64,000 nucleotides of DNA from Acidobacteriota bacterium (GCA_019639195.1 JAHBSI010000004.1:124001-188000); one strand, 5' to 3'. Shown: positions 43,668 to 52,349, counted from the stretch's first letter. The notes: generated by a model from the letters alone, not told the origin. Made by a program: numbers and translations.

Positions 43668-46328
43668 ATGGAAATACTTGAGATCCGAACTCTTCGCGGT
43701 CCGAATTACTGGAGCGGTTATTGGAAAAAACTCATTATAATGCGCCTCGATATCGGCGATTATGAGAAAAAGCCGACGAAAAAGCTCAAGGGCTTCTACG
43801 ATCGAATGGTCGAGGTGATACCGTCGCTCGAATCGCACGGCTGCAGTTACGGCGAACCCGGCGGATTCCTCAAGCGAGTAAAAGAAGGCACCTGGGCAGG
43901 CCACGTGATCGAGCATTTCGCGCTCGAACTGCAGACGCTTGCGGGCATGGACACGGGTTATGGCCGCACGCGCGAAACCAGCGAAAAAGGCATCTACAAC
44001 GTCGTTTTCAGCTATCTGGAGGAAGAGGTCGGCCGATACGCGGGCCGTGCTGCGGTCAGGCTTTGGCTCTCGCTTGCGGAAAAGAAGGACCTTGCGGAGA
44101 TCAAAGAGGCGATAGCCGAAGACGTGCAGAAAATGCGGGAGATCCGCGAGGATGTGCGTTTCGGGCCATCGACCGGCTCGCTTGTCGAAGAAGCGGTGAA
44201 TCGCGATATTCCGTACATCCGTCTTAATGACCAATCGCTCGTCCAGCTCGGCTACGGAATCAACCAGAAGCGAATACAGGCGACAACGACCGTGAACACG
44301 AATATGATCTCGGTCGATATCGCCGGCGACAAGGCCGCGACCAAAAAACTGCTCGGCGATATGGGCGTCCCGGTGCCCAATGGGTATCGGATACGTGATA
44401 TAGACGACCTTGAAAGCACTTTAGAGCGTGTAGGCTATCCTGCTGTAATTAAACCACTTGACGGCAATCACGGTAAGGGTGCGACCATCGGCATCCACAA
44501 CCTCGAGGACGCAGCGGTCGCATTCGAGAAGGCAAAGGAGTATTCACGTTGGGTGATAGTCGAACAGCAGCTGATCGGCTCCGATTTTCGTGCTCTTGTG
44601 GTCAATAATCGCCTGATCGCGGTCGCAAAGCGCATCCCCGCACACGTTGTCGGCGACGGGAAAAGGACGATCACAGAGCTTGTCGAAGAGACGAATAAAG
44701 ATCCGCGTCGAGGCTTCGGACACGAAAATGTGCTGACGCTGATCGACATCGACCAGCAATCGCTTCGCTGTATCAGGAACGCGGGATACACCGAGGATTC
44801 TGTTTTGAAGAAAGGCGAGGTGCTTTTTCTAAAGACCACCGCGAATATCTCGACCGGCGGAACCGCGATCGATGTCACGGACGAGGTTCACCCGGAGAAC
44901 GTCTTTCTTTTTGAGCGGATCGCACGGATCATCGGGCTTGATGTCGCGGGTATCGACATTATCGCGGACAACGTCGCGCAGCCTCTACGTGAGATCCGGG
45001 GCGGCATTATCGAAGTGAACGCGGCTCCGGGTTTTAGGATGCACCTTTCGCCGAGCGAGGGCATCGGGCGAAATGTCGCCGAGCACGTGATCGATATGCT
45101 TTTTCCGCCGGGCACGCCTGCCAGGATCCCGATCATCGGCATCACGGGCACGAACGGCAAGACGACCACAACGCGTTTGATCGCCCACATATTGAAGAAT
45201 AGCGGCCGAAACGTTGGCTTCACGACGACCGACGGCACCTATATTGGAAATCAGCAGATCGTTACGGGCGACAACACCGGACCTGTTTCCGCACAGCTTG
45301 TGCTAAAAGACCCGACGGTGGACGTTGCCGTGCTTGAAACTGCACGCGGCGGCATCATTCGGGCAGGGCTTGGGTTTGACCATTGTGATATCGGCGTTGT
45401 GACCAATATTGCGGCCGATCATTTGGGGATGAAGGACGTGAATACGCTCGAGGATCTCGCTCGCGTTAAATCGGTCATTCCGCGCGCAGTCTCCAAAAAA
45501 GGCTATGCGGTCCTGAATGCGGAAGATCCGCTCGTTTACGATATGCGGCAACTGACCGACGGTACGGTTGTCTGCTTTTCGATGAACGAGAATCATCCGA
45601 ATATCAAGAAGCGGGCCGAACGCGGCCGAACTTCCTGCGTTTATGAGAACGGCTACGTCACGATCTTAAAGGGCAAGTGGAAGGTGCGCGTTGAAAAGGC
45701 CGTGAATATTCCGCTCACGTACGGCGGCCGAGCCGAGTTCATGATCCAGAACGTGCTTGCCGCGACCCTTGCGTGCTTTGTTCACGGCGTTTCGATCGAG
45801 GATATTCGAGTCGGCCTTACGACATTCAATGCGGGTACCGCACAAACGCCCGGACGCCTGAACTTTATGGAGGTCGGCTCCGTTACCGTGCTGATGGATT
45901 ACGCACACAATCCTGCAGGTTTTGCCGGGCTCACAAAGTTCGTCTCAAAATTACCCAATAAATATCGGATTGTTATTATGACGGTGCCGGGCGACCGCCG
46001 CGATGAGGACATTGTCGAAATGGGCGAGATCGCCGGCAACGCTTTCGACCGCATCGTTATGCGTGACGGCCATTACCTTCGTGGAAGAGATCCGGAAGAG
46101 ATCCGAGAGCTCATTCGAAAAGGTATCGCAAAGACCGGAAATGAGCCGCAGGTCCGTGTAATTCCTTCGAGTCGCGATGCGATCCAGCACGCCATCAAGT
46201 ATGGCCGCAAGGGCGAACTCGTCGTGACACTTGCCGATGTCGTTCCGGACGACATCTCCTATGTTGAAGAGATCCGCGATAAGCTGCTTGCCGAGCAAGA
46301 GGCGGCATCAGCAGCGGCCGGTGACTAG
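43668..46328 (+). CDS. cphA: Cyanophycin synthetase
   Basis: Polymerises aspartate and arginine into the storage polymer cyanophycin using ATP. The N-terminal domain (about 1-160) contains GHVIEHFALELQ, an HxxEH pattern matching the proposed primer-generating hydrolase site. An ATP-grasp domain (about 215-480) follows with KPLDGNHGKGATIGI. A Mur-ligase-like domain has GITGTNGKTTTTRLI near 490 and ends with VMRDGHYLRGRDPEE. At 886 residues from the ATG at 43668 it matches CphA1 (about 870-900). The frame is open upstream, but that part overlaps cphB. It ends 5 bp from the convergent isoaspartyl peptidase gene. Confidence 0.97.
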   Translation: MEILEIRTLRGPNYWSGYWKKLIIMRLDIGDYEKKPTKKLKGFYDRMVEVIPSLESHGCSYGEPGGFLKRVKEGTWAGHVIEHFALELQTLAGMDTGYGRTRETSEKGIYNVVFSYLEEEVGRYAGRAAVRLWLSLAEKKDLAEIKEAIAEDVQKMREIREDVRFGPSTGSLVEEAVNRDIPYIRLNDQSLVQLGYGINQKRIQATTTVNTNMISVDIAGDKAATKKLLGDMGVPVPNGYRIRDIDDLESTLERVGYPAVIKPLDGNHGKGATIGIHNLEDAAVAFEKAKEYSRWVIVEQQLIGSDFRALVVNNRLIAVAKRIPAHVVGDGKRTITELVEETNKDPRRGFGHENVLTLIDIDQQSLRCIRNAGYTEDSVLKKGEVLFLKTTANISTGGTAIDVTDEVHPENVFLFERIARIIGLDVAGIDIIADNVAQPLREIRGGIIEVNAAPGFRMHLSPSEGIGRNVAEHVIDMLFPPGTPARIPIIGITGTNGKTTTTRLIAHILKNSGRNVGFTTTDGTYIGNQQIVTGDNTGPVSAQLVLKDPTVDVAVLETARGGIIRAGLGFDHCDIGVVTNIAADHLGMKDVNTLEDLARVKSVIPRAVSKKGYAVLNAEDPLVYDMRQLTDGTVVCFSMNENHPNIKKRAERGRTSCVYENGYVTILKGKWKVRVEKAVNIPLTYGGRAEFMIQNVLAATLACFVHGVSIEDIRVGLTTFNAGTAQTPGRLNFMEVGSVTVLMDYAHNPAGFAGLTKFVSKLPNKYRIVIMTVPGDRRDEDIVEMGEIAGNAFDRIVMRDGHYLRGRDPEEIRELIRKGIAKTGNEPQVRVIPSSRDAIQHAIKYGRKGELVVTLADVVPDDISYVEEIRDKLLAEQEAASAAAGD

Positions 46329-46333
46329 AAGGC

Positions 46334-47326
46334 CTATTTGTAGATCCCGATCTTGATGCCGCTGTCGGTGATGGACCCGCGGTACATTCCTTCGGAGTTG
46401 AAGGGCAGCGTGACGGTGCCTTCTTTATCGACGGCGATGAGGCCGCCTTCGCCGCCGATCGCGGTCAGTTGTGAGACGGTCTCGTTTGCCGCGTCTTCGA
46501 GGGAAAGCCCTTTGTATGCCATTCGAGCCGCAACGTCAAAGGCGGTTGCCGCCCGCATAAAATATTCTCCGTGGCCTGTGCACGAAACCGCACACAATTC
46601 GTTGGCGTAAGTTCCGGCACCGATGAGAGGTGTGTCGCCCACACGGCCGAACTTTTTGTTCGTCATACCGCCGGTTGAGGTCGCGGCGGCGAGGCGGCCT
46701 TGAGAATCGCATGCGACGGCGCCTACTGTTCCGATCGGCTTTTGAGTTCTGTCAGAAAGAACCACCCCGTCAGTCCCGATAGAAGACACCGGGACTGCCG
46801 CCCCTCCTTCGTAAGGAGGGGAGCCTGCGTGGTCTAGTTGAACGCGATCGCTCGAGATCGCGTCCTGGAGCTGCAGCCAGCGGTGTTCTGTAAAGAAATA
46901 TTCGTCGGGTTCGAGTGCAAAGCCTTGCTCGGCAGCAAACTGCATCGCACCTTCGCCCGCGAGGAGAACGTGGACGGTCTTGTCCATTACGGCGCGTGCA
47001 AGAAGGATCGGATTCCTGATATTTCGCACTTCCGCGACGGCGCCGGCCCGCAAAGTGCTGCCGTCCATTATGGAAGCATCCATTTCCTGCCGCCCGTCAT
47101 GTGTGAAGACGGAGCCGCGTCCGGCATTGAACAACGGAAAGTCTTCGAGTGCGGTAACGGCGGCCTGAACGGCGTCGAGAGCGGTTCCGTTTGCTTCAAG
47201 GACGCCCCAGCCTTTACGCAGTGCATCCTCAAGCCCGGAACGATACTCGGCCTCGAGTGCGGGCGTCATCGAGCTTTTGACGACGGTTCCCGCACCGCCG
47301 TGGATGGCTAATATCGGCTTCGACAT
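46334..47326 (-). CDS. iaaA: Isoaspartyl peptidase / L-asparaginase, Ntn-hydrolase
   Basis: Cleaves beta-aspartyl dipeptides; beside cphB and cphA its likely job is splitting beta-Asp-Arg from cyanophycin. MSKPILAIHGGAGTV and FNAGRGSVF near 66 are typical, and autoprocessing would occur before the Thr of GTVGAVACD near residue 199, followed by AAATSTGG. At 330 residues it is slightly longer than usual. The linker before the nucleophile holds an unusual segment (AGSPPYEGGAAVPVSS, then IGTDGVVLSDRT) encoded by a palindrome-rich DNA insert of about 84 bp that keeps frame. It is co-directional with the CbiX-like gene 38 bp upstream. Confidence 0.95.
   Translation of the reverse strand: MSKPILAIHGGAGTVVKSSMTPALEAEYRSGLEDALRKGWGVLEANGTALDAVQAAVTALEDFPLFNAGRGSVFTHDGRQEMDASIMDGSTLRAGAVAEVRNIRNPILLARAVMDKTVHVLLAGEGAMQFAAEQGFALEPDEYFFTEHRWLQLQDAISSDRVQLDHAGSPPYEGGAAVPVSSIGTDGVVLSDRTQKPIGTVGAVACDSQGRLAAATSTGGMTNKKFGRVGDTPLIGAGTYANELCAVSCTGHGEYFMRAATAFDVAARMAYKGLSLEDAANETVSQLTAIGGEGGLIAVDKEGTVTLPFNSEGMYRGSITDSGIKIGIYK
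46745..46828 (-). repeat. Palindromic element inserted in frame within iaaA
   Basis: Two hairpins lie side by side: CCCCTCCTT/AAGGAGGGG (46801-46821) and CAGTCCCG/CGGGACTG (46771-46797), followed by ACCACCCC. CCCCTCCTT..AAGGAGGGG with a nearby GGGGTGGTTC is typical of small dispersed repeats in environmental genomes. The segment is 28 codons long, in frame and without a stop. The limits are estimated from where the family sequence seems to resume (QLDH before, QKPIGTVG after). Confidence 0.65.
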
Positions 47327-47364
47327 AAGCCTATTTTACCGCATTAATGCGATCCTGTCGTTTC

Positions 47365-48351
47365 TTAATGGTGAGCTTCAACGGATCTGACGACCCACTG
47401 TGAAATTCGGGCATCTGGAAGCAGAGCCTGGGACGTGATCGTGTAATTCAGGCCGTCGAGACGCTTCTTTACGCCCTCTTCGATCCCGCCGAACGAGAGC
47501 AGAAGCGGCACGATCAGAACGCGGGCCTTTTGGGCATTCGCCTTTTCAACGATCGAGCGAAATTCCGCGGTCGCCTCGCTGCGAATCGGTTCTGGAGCAT
47601 CGTCGCGGACCGTAAGGTATTCGATGCCGCCATAGCTGCTGTTCGCTTTCATTCGGTCGGCAATCTTTGCCATGTCATTGAGCCAAAGGCGGTTGGTTTC
47701 GGCCGAGACGGGCCCGTGAGCGACGATTATGATGACCTCATTGCCTGCATCTTTGCTGATGGATGCTGCACGCGAGAGCAAGATGTCAGCGACCGTCGGA
47801 TCTGCGTCCAGAGCCTTTCGCATCGTGATCGGCACTTTATGCGAGATCGGCGTTGTCGGATCGAACGGTTCGGTTGAGGTGTTCGTATGTGCGGAATGCT
47901 CACCGTGGCCGCCGCTTCCGTGATCCATTTTTGCAAATACTGCGAGGTCCTTCGGAGCATCCGTGCGGAGTCCGAGCAGATACTCGGTCGATGTGATGAC
48001 AGTGCTGTTCGACGAAACAAAAAGCGGCACGGCAACGATCGAAGTCACACCTTGAGCTTCGAGCTTGTTGACGGCGTCCTGGATGTTCCGCTTTGTCGCC
48101 ATTCCAAACGCGACCTCGACGGGGAATTGCTTGCCGACTTCCGCAGCGACATTATTGACCTCGTCATTCCACTCGGCCTTTCCGCCGTGAGCAAGCAGGA
48201 GTACGCCGGTCTTGCTTTTCGCGGACGATACGTGAGCAGAATGATCGCTATGTTGTGCAAAGACGGGAAGGGCAGCAAATGCAAAAAGGCTTACAAATAG
48301 TGCCTTAAGAAGCCGGCCGGACAACAAAGTATTAAGTGCAGAATTCATCAT
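47365..48351 (-). CDS. Exported CbiX/SirB-like chelatase-fold protein, His-rich
   Basis: Protein of 328 residues with a signal peptide (about 1-32, ending ALPVFAQ). HSDHSAH follows the cleavage site. Two CbiX-type halves are visible: GVLLLAHGGKAEWND near 49 and EVIIIVAHGPVSAETN near 207. Between them lies MDHGSGGHGEHSAH, a likely metal-binding loop. Cytoplasmic CbiX/SirB insert cobalt or iron into sirohydrochlorin; an exported, His-rich copy more likely binds or handles metal outside the cytoplasm, but this is inference. A Fur-like box overlaps its promoter. The P-type ATPase gene is upstream on the same strand. Confidence 0.9.
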   Translation of the reverse strand: MMNSALNTLLSGRLLKALFVSLFAFAALPVFAQHSDHSAHVSSAKSKTGVLLLAHGGKAEWNDEVNNVAAEVGKQFPVEVAFGMATKRNIQDAVNKLEAQGVTSIVAVPLFVSSNSTVITSTEYLLGLRTDAPKDLAVFAKMDHGSGGHGEHSAHTNTSTEPFDPTTPISHKVPITMRKALDADPTVADILLSRAASISKDAGNEVIIIVAHGPVSAETNRLWLNDMAKIADRMKANSSYGGIEYLTVRDDAPEPIRSEATAEFRSIVEKANAQKARVLIVPLLLSFGGIEEGVKKRLDGLNYTITSQALLPDARISQWVVRSVEAHH

Positions 48352-48361
48352 AAAGACGCAT

Positions 48362-48388
48362 TGTATAGAAAATGAAAATCATTTTCAA
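48362..48388 (-). promoter_or_regulatory. Fur box overlapping the promoter of the CbiX-like gene
   Basis: GAAAATGAAAATCATTTTC (48368-48386) matches the classic 19-bp Fur consensus at 16 positions. On the minus strand it lies between TTGAAA (48383-48388) and TATACA (48362-48367), spaced 15 bp. The ATG at 48351 is about 11 bp past the -10 element, so the transcript would be nearly leaderless. Iron-dependent repression is the simple reading. Confidence 0.75.
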
Positions 48389-48473
48389 GAAAGGAGGAAG
48401 CCTTGAGCGCTTTATTTGGCCAAAGGCTCCGTCTGAAAGGCTTCGTCAGAAAGGTGCCTCATTGGGACAGTGG

Positions 48474-51047
48474 TTAGAACGTTTTGCTTCTGAGCCGCAG
48501 GGCGTTCGAGATGACGGACACCGAGCTGAAGGTCATCGCCGCACTTGCGATCATGGGCGAAAGCAGCAGGCCGAAGACCGGATAAAGTGCACCCGCCGCG
48601 ATCGGGATACCGAGAACGTTGTAAGCGAATGCGAAGAATAGATTCTCGCGAATATTCTTCATTGCCGCACGGCTCAGATTCATTGCCTTCAGTATGCCGC
48701 GCAGGTCGGAATGCAGCAGCGTGATGTCGGAAGATTCGACCGCGACGCTCGTACCTTCAGCGAATGCAATGCCGACATCGGCGGTCGCGAGTGCGGGTGC
48801 ATCATTGACGCCGTCTCCCGCCATTGCGACGATCTTTCCCGCAGCTTTGAGCTCAGCGATCTTTTGCGCCTTTTTCTCCGGTGTTACTTCGGCGATGTAG
48901 GAATCTATCCCGAGCTCTTTTGCGACGGCGGCCGCAGTTATCTCGTTGTCGCCGGTCATCATTACGATCTGCTTCTTTTGCCCGTGCAATTCGGTGATTA
49001 CGGTTTTAGCGGACGGTTTGATAGCGTCGGCAAGGCCGATGTAGCCCGCGACGGCATCGTCGATCTTCAAGGCCACGACCGTCTGGCCGTTTCCTCTAAG
49101 TTCTTCGACATCCTTGCCAGAACCCGCTGCGGCGATGGCGATTCGCTTGCCGTTTACGGTCGCGGTCACGCCGATACCTGTCTGCGAGGCGAAGTTCTCA
49201 GCGGTCGGGATCGTTACTCCGCGAGATTCGGCCTCGGCGACGATCGCTTTAGCGAGCGGGTGTTCACTGTGCCGTTCAACCGATGCAGCGAGGGAGAGCA
49301 GTGTCGATTCATCATCGGCCTTTTCAAGGATCAGAGACTTAACAACAGGTCGCCCTTCGGTTAGCGTGCCGGTCTTATCGACGGCAATGACGTCAACTTT
49401 TGCGAGGTTTTCAAGGGCGGCGGCTTTTTTGACGAGAACGCCGTTGCGTGCACCCTGGCCTGTTGCAACCATAACGGACATCGGCGTTGCAAGCCCAAGA
49501 GCACACGGACAGGCGATGATTAGGACCGAGACTGCCGCGACGATCGCAAACGGAAGGCTTCCAAGAAACAGCCAGGCCGCAAAGGCGATGACGGCCGCGA
49601 TCACAACCGCAGGGACGAAATACGCCGCGACAACGTCAGCAAAACGCTGAATCGGGGCACGCGAACGCTGTGCCTCACTGACCATCTTCACGATCTGTGC
49701 GAGAACTGTATCGCGGCCGACGTGTTCGGCCCGCATCTCGAAAACTCTCGGCCCGTTGAGTGTGCCGCCGATCACCGTATCGCCGACGCCTTTCTCGATC
49801 GGCATTGATTCGCCGGTGACCATAGATTCGTTTACGGATGATCCGCCTTTCTCGATCTTGCCATCGACGGGGATCTTTTCATTCGCATTTACGAGCAGCA
49901 GATCGCCAATGTGAACTTCCGAAAGGCTGATGACGGCCGCCTGACCGGCATCCTCGATCCGAACGGCAGTTTCGGGTGCAAGCCGCAGAAGTTCTTTGAT
50001 GGCCGACGAAGTTTGCGAACGTGCCTTTAGTTCGAGAACCTGGCCGAGGAGCACGAGCGTCGTGATAACTGCCGCTGACTCAAAATAGCCGGGCACGATC
50101 CCGGTGTGCATGTCGCGCATCGCATCGGGAAAAACTCCGGGCACAAGGAGCGCCGCTAGGCTGAGCAAGTACGCCGCACCTGTGCCGATCGCGATCAGGG
50201 TGAACATATTCGGACTTACATTCTTCAGCGACTGGACCGCCCGTTCAAAAAAAAGGAAGCCGCCCCAGAGCACGACCGGCGTTGCGAGAATGAACTGTAT
50301 CCAGATCGAAACGCTCGGCGAAACGATATGGGAGAAGCCCGGAAACATTTCGGCCATTGCCAGAATAAAAACGGGCAAAGTCAACGCGGCCGAGATCCAG
50401 AAACGGCGTCGCATATCGATGAGTTCCGGATCTTCGGTATCCTCAAGCGAGACTTCCATCGGCTCAAGGGCCATTCCGCATTTTGGGCACGTTCCCGGCC
50501 CGATCTGCACGATCTCCGGGTGCATCGGACACGTGTATTCGACATCGAGCGGCTGATCGGCAGGTTCACGCGGTGCGAGATATTTTTCAGGGTCGGCCTT
50601 GAATTTTGTGACGCAGCCGGTCGAGCAAAAATAGTATGTTGTGCCGTTGTGTTCGTGTGTGCCCGCGGCAGATTCGGGTTCGACGGACATTCCGCATACG
50701 GGATCGATATGTGATGCCGTACGCGTTTCGTGCGCGGGTGCCTTTGACGTTCCGCAGCAGGAGGCCGCCATTGTTTCTTGCGTTTCAGTCTCAGGTTTTG
50801 CGGCCGTCGAGCCGCAGCAGGATGACTTCATCGGCTCGGTGTTTCCGCCAAGGAATTTTGTCGGCTCGCTTAAAAACCGGTCTCGGCAGGTCACGGCACA
50901 GAAATAATATTCCTTTTCTTCGAACTCACATTTGGCAGCGGCAAGGTTTTCGGTGACCGCCATACCGCAGACAGGATCGGTGTGGATATCGACAAGCTCC
51001 GGTGCTTTTCGACCGAGCTGGACAGGTGCAGATGTTGGTTCTTTCAT
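48474..51047 (-). CDS. Cu+-type P1B ATPase with two YHS domains
   Basis: Exports copper(I), judged by the P1B-1 signatures: [10 protein letters not shown] in TM6, [14 protein letters not shown] in TM7 and MTFSS in TM8. Phosphorylation motif DKTGTLTEG and hinge [10 protein letters not shown] are present. Instead of N-terminal HMA domains it has two YHS/TRASH domains ([10 protein letters not shown] near 24, [12 protein letters not shown] near 116). Between them lie two CCG pairs. A heavy-metal-binding segment [20 protein letters not shown] lies near 170. At 857 residues it is normal for such pumps. A MerR-type promoter lies upstream and merR precedes it in the same direction. Confidence 0.95.
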   Translation of the reverse strand: MKEPTSAPVQLGRKAPELVDIHTDPVCGMAVTENLAAAKCEFEEKEYYFCAVTCRDRFLSEPTKFLGGNTEPMKSSCCGSTAAKPETETQETMAASCCGTSKAPAHETRTASHIDPVCGMSVEPESAAGTHEHNGTTYYFCSTGCVTKFKADPEKYLAPREPADQPLDVEYTCPMHPEIVQIGPGTCPKCGMALEPMEVSLEDTEDPELIDMRRRFWISAALTLPVFILAMAEMFPGFSHIVSPSVSIWIQFILATPVVLWGGFLFFERAVQSLKNVSPNMFTLIAIGTGAAYLLSLAALLVPGVFPDAMRDMHTGIVPGYFESAAVITTLVLLGQVLELKARSQTSSAIKELLRLAPETAVRIEDAGQAAVISLSEVHIGDLLLVNANEKIPVDGKIEKGGSSVNESMVTGESMPIEKGVGDTVIGGTLNGPRVFEMRAEHVGRDTVLAQIVKMVSEAQRSRAPIQRFADVVAAYFVPAVVIAAVIAFAAWLFLGSLPFAIVAAVSVLIIACPCALGLATPMSVMVATGQGARNGVLVKKAAALENLAKVDVIAVDKTGTLTEGRPVVKSLILEKADDESTLLSLAASVERHSEHPLAKAIVAEAESRGVTIPTAENFASQTGIGVTATVNGKRIAIAAAGSGKDVEELRGNGQTVVALKIDDAVAGYIGLADAIKPSAKTVITELHGQKKQIVMMTGDNEITAAAVAKELGIDSYIAEVTPEKKAQKIAELKAAGKIVAMAGDGVNDAPALATADVGIAFAEGTSVAVESSDITLLHSDLRGILKAMNLSRAAMKNIRENLFFAFAYNVLGIPIAAGALYPVFGLLLSPMIASAAMTFSSVSVISNALRLRSKTF

Positions 51048-51070
51048 TCGTTCAGATCTCCTTATGGAGC

Positions 51071-51102
51071 ATCTTACAACCTGTGAGTAAGTGTCAGGTC
51101 AA
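51071..51102 (-). promoter_or_regulatory. MerR-type promoter of the P-type ATPase gene
   Basis: On the minus strand, -35 TTGACC (51097-51102) and -10 TAAGAT (51071-51076) are separated by 20 bp, the over-long spacer typical of MerR-activated promoters. Inside the spacer a perfect dyad ACCTG-N11-CAGGT (51079-51099) marks the operator. An AAGGAG site follows before the ATG at 51047. Confidence 0.85.
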
Positions 51103-51105
51103 GCA

Positions 51106-51522
51106 TTATTTTACACTTTCGGCAAATGCTTCGATAAGGCGGCAGACCGTGTGCCCGTTCGGCGTTGCATCCTTGATGCCTTTCCACATTTCAGCCGCGG
51201 TTTCCAGCCGTTTTTGGAGGCGTCGGAGTTCGGCGATCTTTTGCCTGTTTTCCTCAAGCCTCTTTTCTACGATGTCGCGGACCATCGGACACGGCGAATC
51301 GCCCGAGGTCGAATGGTTGAGGATCTCTTCGATCTCGGCGAGCGTGAATCCCAATTCTTTCGCGGACGCGATGAACTGAAGACGGTCGCGATCGCCTTCC
51401 GAATAGATCTTGTAGCCGTTCAGACTATTCTTTGTCGGCCTCAGAAGGCCGATCCGCGTGTAATATCGGACGGTAAAGAGAGGCACGTTCGCCCGTTTTG
51501 CAAGACTCGATGCTGTGAACAT
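51106..51522 (-). CDS. MerR-family metal-responsive regulator
   Basis: Dimeric activator that untwists 19-20 bp spacer promoters. The winged helix (about 1-70) opens SLAKRANVPLFTVRYYTRIGLL. A dimerisation coiled coil (about 80-115) follows. Cys78 matches the inter-subunit cysteine of divalent-metal sensors (ZntR, MerR), where CueR has Ser. A C-terminal PNGHTVCRL holds His124 and Cys127. The ATPase it appears to control carries Cu+ signatures, so the metal specificity is uncertain. At 138 residues it is full length. It is encoded immediately upstream of the ATPase promoter. Confidence 0.93.
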   Translation of the reverse strand: MFTASSLAKRANVPLFTVRYYTRIGLLRPTKNSLNGYKIYSEGDRDRLQFIASAKELGFTLAEIEEILNHSTSGDSPCPMVRDIVEKRLEENRQKIAELRRLQKRLETAAEMWKGIKDATPNGHTVCRLIEAFAESVK

Positions 51523-51630
51523 AGTTCCTAGATTATCTTATTTGCACCCAAAGAAAACTGTGGAAAAACGGCTCAAATAAGCATATATTCTTAATGATAG
51601 GCCGAAATTGCGGCCTGGTCGAACCTTAAC

Positions 51631-51720
51631 CGAAAAGGCAAGACGCTCTGCGTTGTTGAGCGTCACGCAAAGCCGAAGGGCGATCACGGAAGTTGTGATC
51701 GTACGCCGCGGCTGCCGAAG
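51631..51720 (+). ncRNA. GEMM-I family cyclic-dinucleotide riboswitch, cGAMP-like variant
   Basis: The conserved core AAAAGGCAAG (51633-51642), then a 7-bp hairpin GACGCTC/GAGCGTC (51641-51663), then ACGCAAAGCC (51664-51673) match the GEMM-I aptamer. A second hairpin (GATCAC/GTGATC, 51682-51700) and a closing GGCTGCCGAAG (51710-51720) complete the usual two-domain layout. At the position equal to G20 of the Vc2 aptamer there is A, the change typical of GEMM-Ib (3',3'-cGAMP) aptamers. The P1b loop is 9 nt and not a GNRA tetraloop, so docking may differ. It ends 9 nt before the CAP protein start, where it could mask ribosome binding. Confidence 0.75.
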
Positions 51721-51729
51721 TGAGGATCA

Positions 51730-52281
51730 ATGAAGATCGTTCTAGCTCTCGTAATCTCAGCATTTGCGTTCGCCGCATCATCTGCTCAATCACTAAATCC
51801 AACTAACGTAACGGTCGGCTCGAACGATCTGGCTCGTCCGCGCAAGGTCGCGACATTCGCGATGCCGACGCCGGCAGCGATCGCTGAATTGGAACGGACG
51901 ACGTTCGATCTCTTGAATGCAAAACGCAAAGAACGCGGGCTGCGGGCTCTCGTCTGGAGCGATTCCGTTGCTGCCGTCGCCAGAGAACATTCCGTCGATA
52001 TGGCGACGATGGATTACTTCAGCCATAAGGATATGAATGGCCGCTACGTGAGCGATAGGGCTGATTCGATGGGGCTGTCGAAATGGCGTGCGATCGGTGA
52101 GAACATTGCGTTCAATCGTGGTTTTTCGGATCCGATCAGCCGCACCGTCGAGCTTTGGATGAACTCAGCCTCGCACAGGCAGAATCTGCTCGACGATCAT
52201 TGGAAAGAATCGGCGGTCGGCATCGCGGTCGCAAATGACGGCTCGTATTTCTTTACGCAGGTCTTTTTGGATAAGAAATAA
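51730..52281 (+). CDS. Exported CAP/SCP-domain protein
   Basis: Secreted protein of the CAP superfamily (cysteine-rich secretory/PR-1 fold, PF00188-like) with 183 residues. The signal peptide is short (MKIVLALVISAFAFAASSAQ). CAP core residues are visible: REHSVDM (His near 80), GENIAFN (Glu near 119), VELWMNS and ASHRQNLLD (His near 144). These form the usual two-His, two-Glu cleft. Bacterial CAP proteins act outside the cell, but their substrates are unknown. The start lies just after the GEMM riboswitch, so expression is probably set by a cyclic dinucleotide. A terminator follows. Confidence 0.93.
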   Translation: MKIVLALVISAFAFAASSAQSLNPTNVTVGSNDLARPRKVATFAMPTPAAIAELERTTFDLLNAKRKERGLRALVWSDSVAAVAREHSVDMATMDYFSHKDMNGRYVSDRADSMGLSKWRAIGENIAFNRGFSDPISRTVELWMNSASHRQNLLDDHWKESAVGIAVANDGSYFFTQVFLDKK

Positions 52282-52303
52282 CTAGATTGAAATTTTGTTA
52301 GAA

Positions 52304-52346
52304 CGTCCGGCCTTTGCTGCATGAATAAGCAAAAGCCGGGCGTTTT
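52304..52346 (+). terminator. Rho-independent terminator after the CAP protein gene
   Basis: CGTCCGGCCTTTGCT pairs with AGCAAAAGCCGGGCG with small bulges across a 9-nt loop, followed by four T. It ends right before the first possible ispE start at 52350, so ispE must have its own initiation signal or depend on read-through. Confidence 0.8.
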
Positions 52347-52349
52347 GCT

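Noticed and set aside
48372..48641. Plus-strand ORF over the Fur box and the P-type ATPase 3' end
   Set aside because: It covers the promoter region and the antisense of a conserved gene, with no family features.
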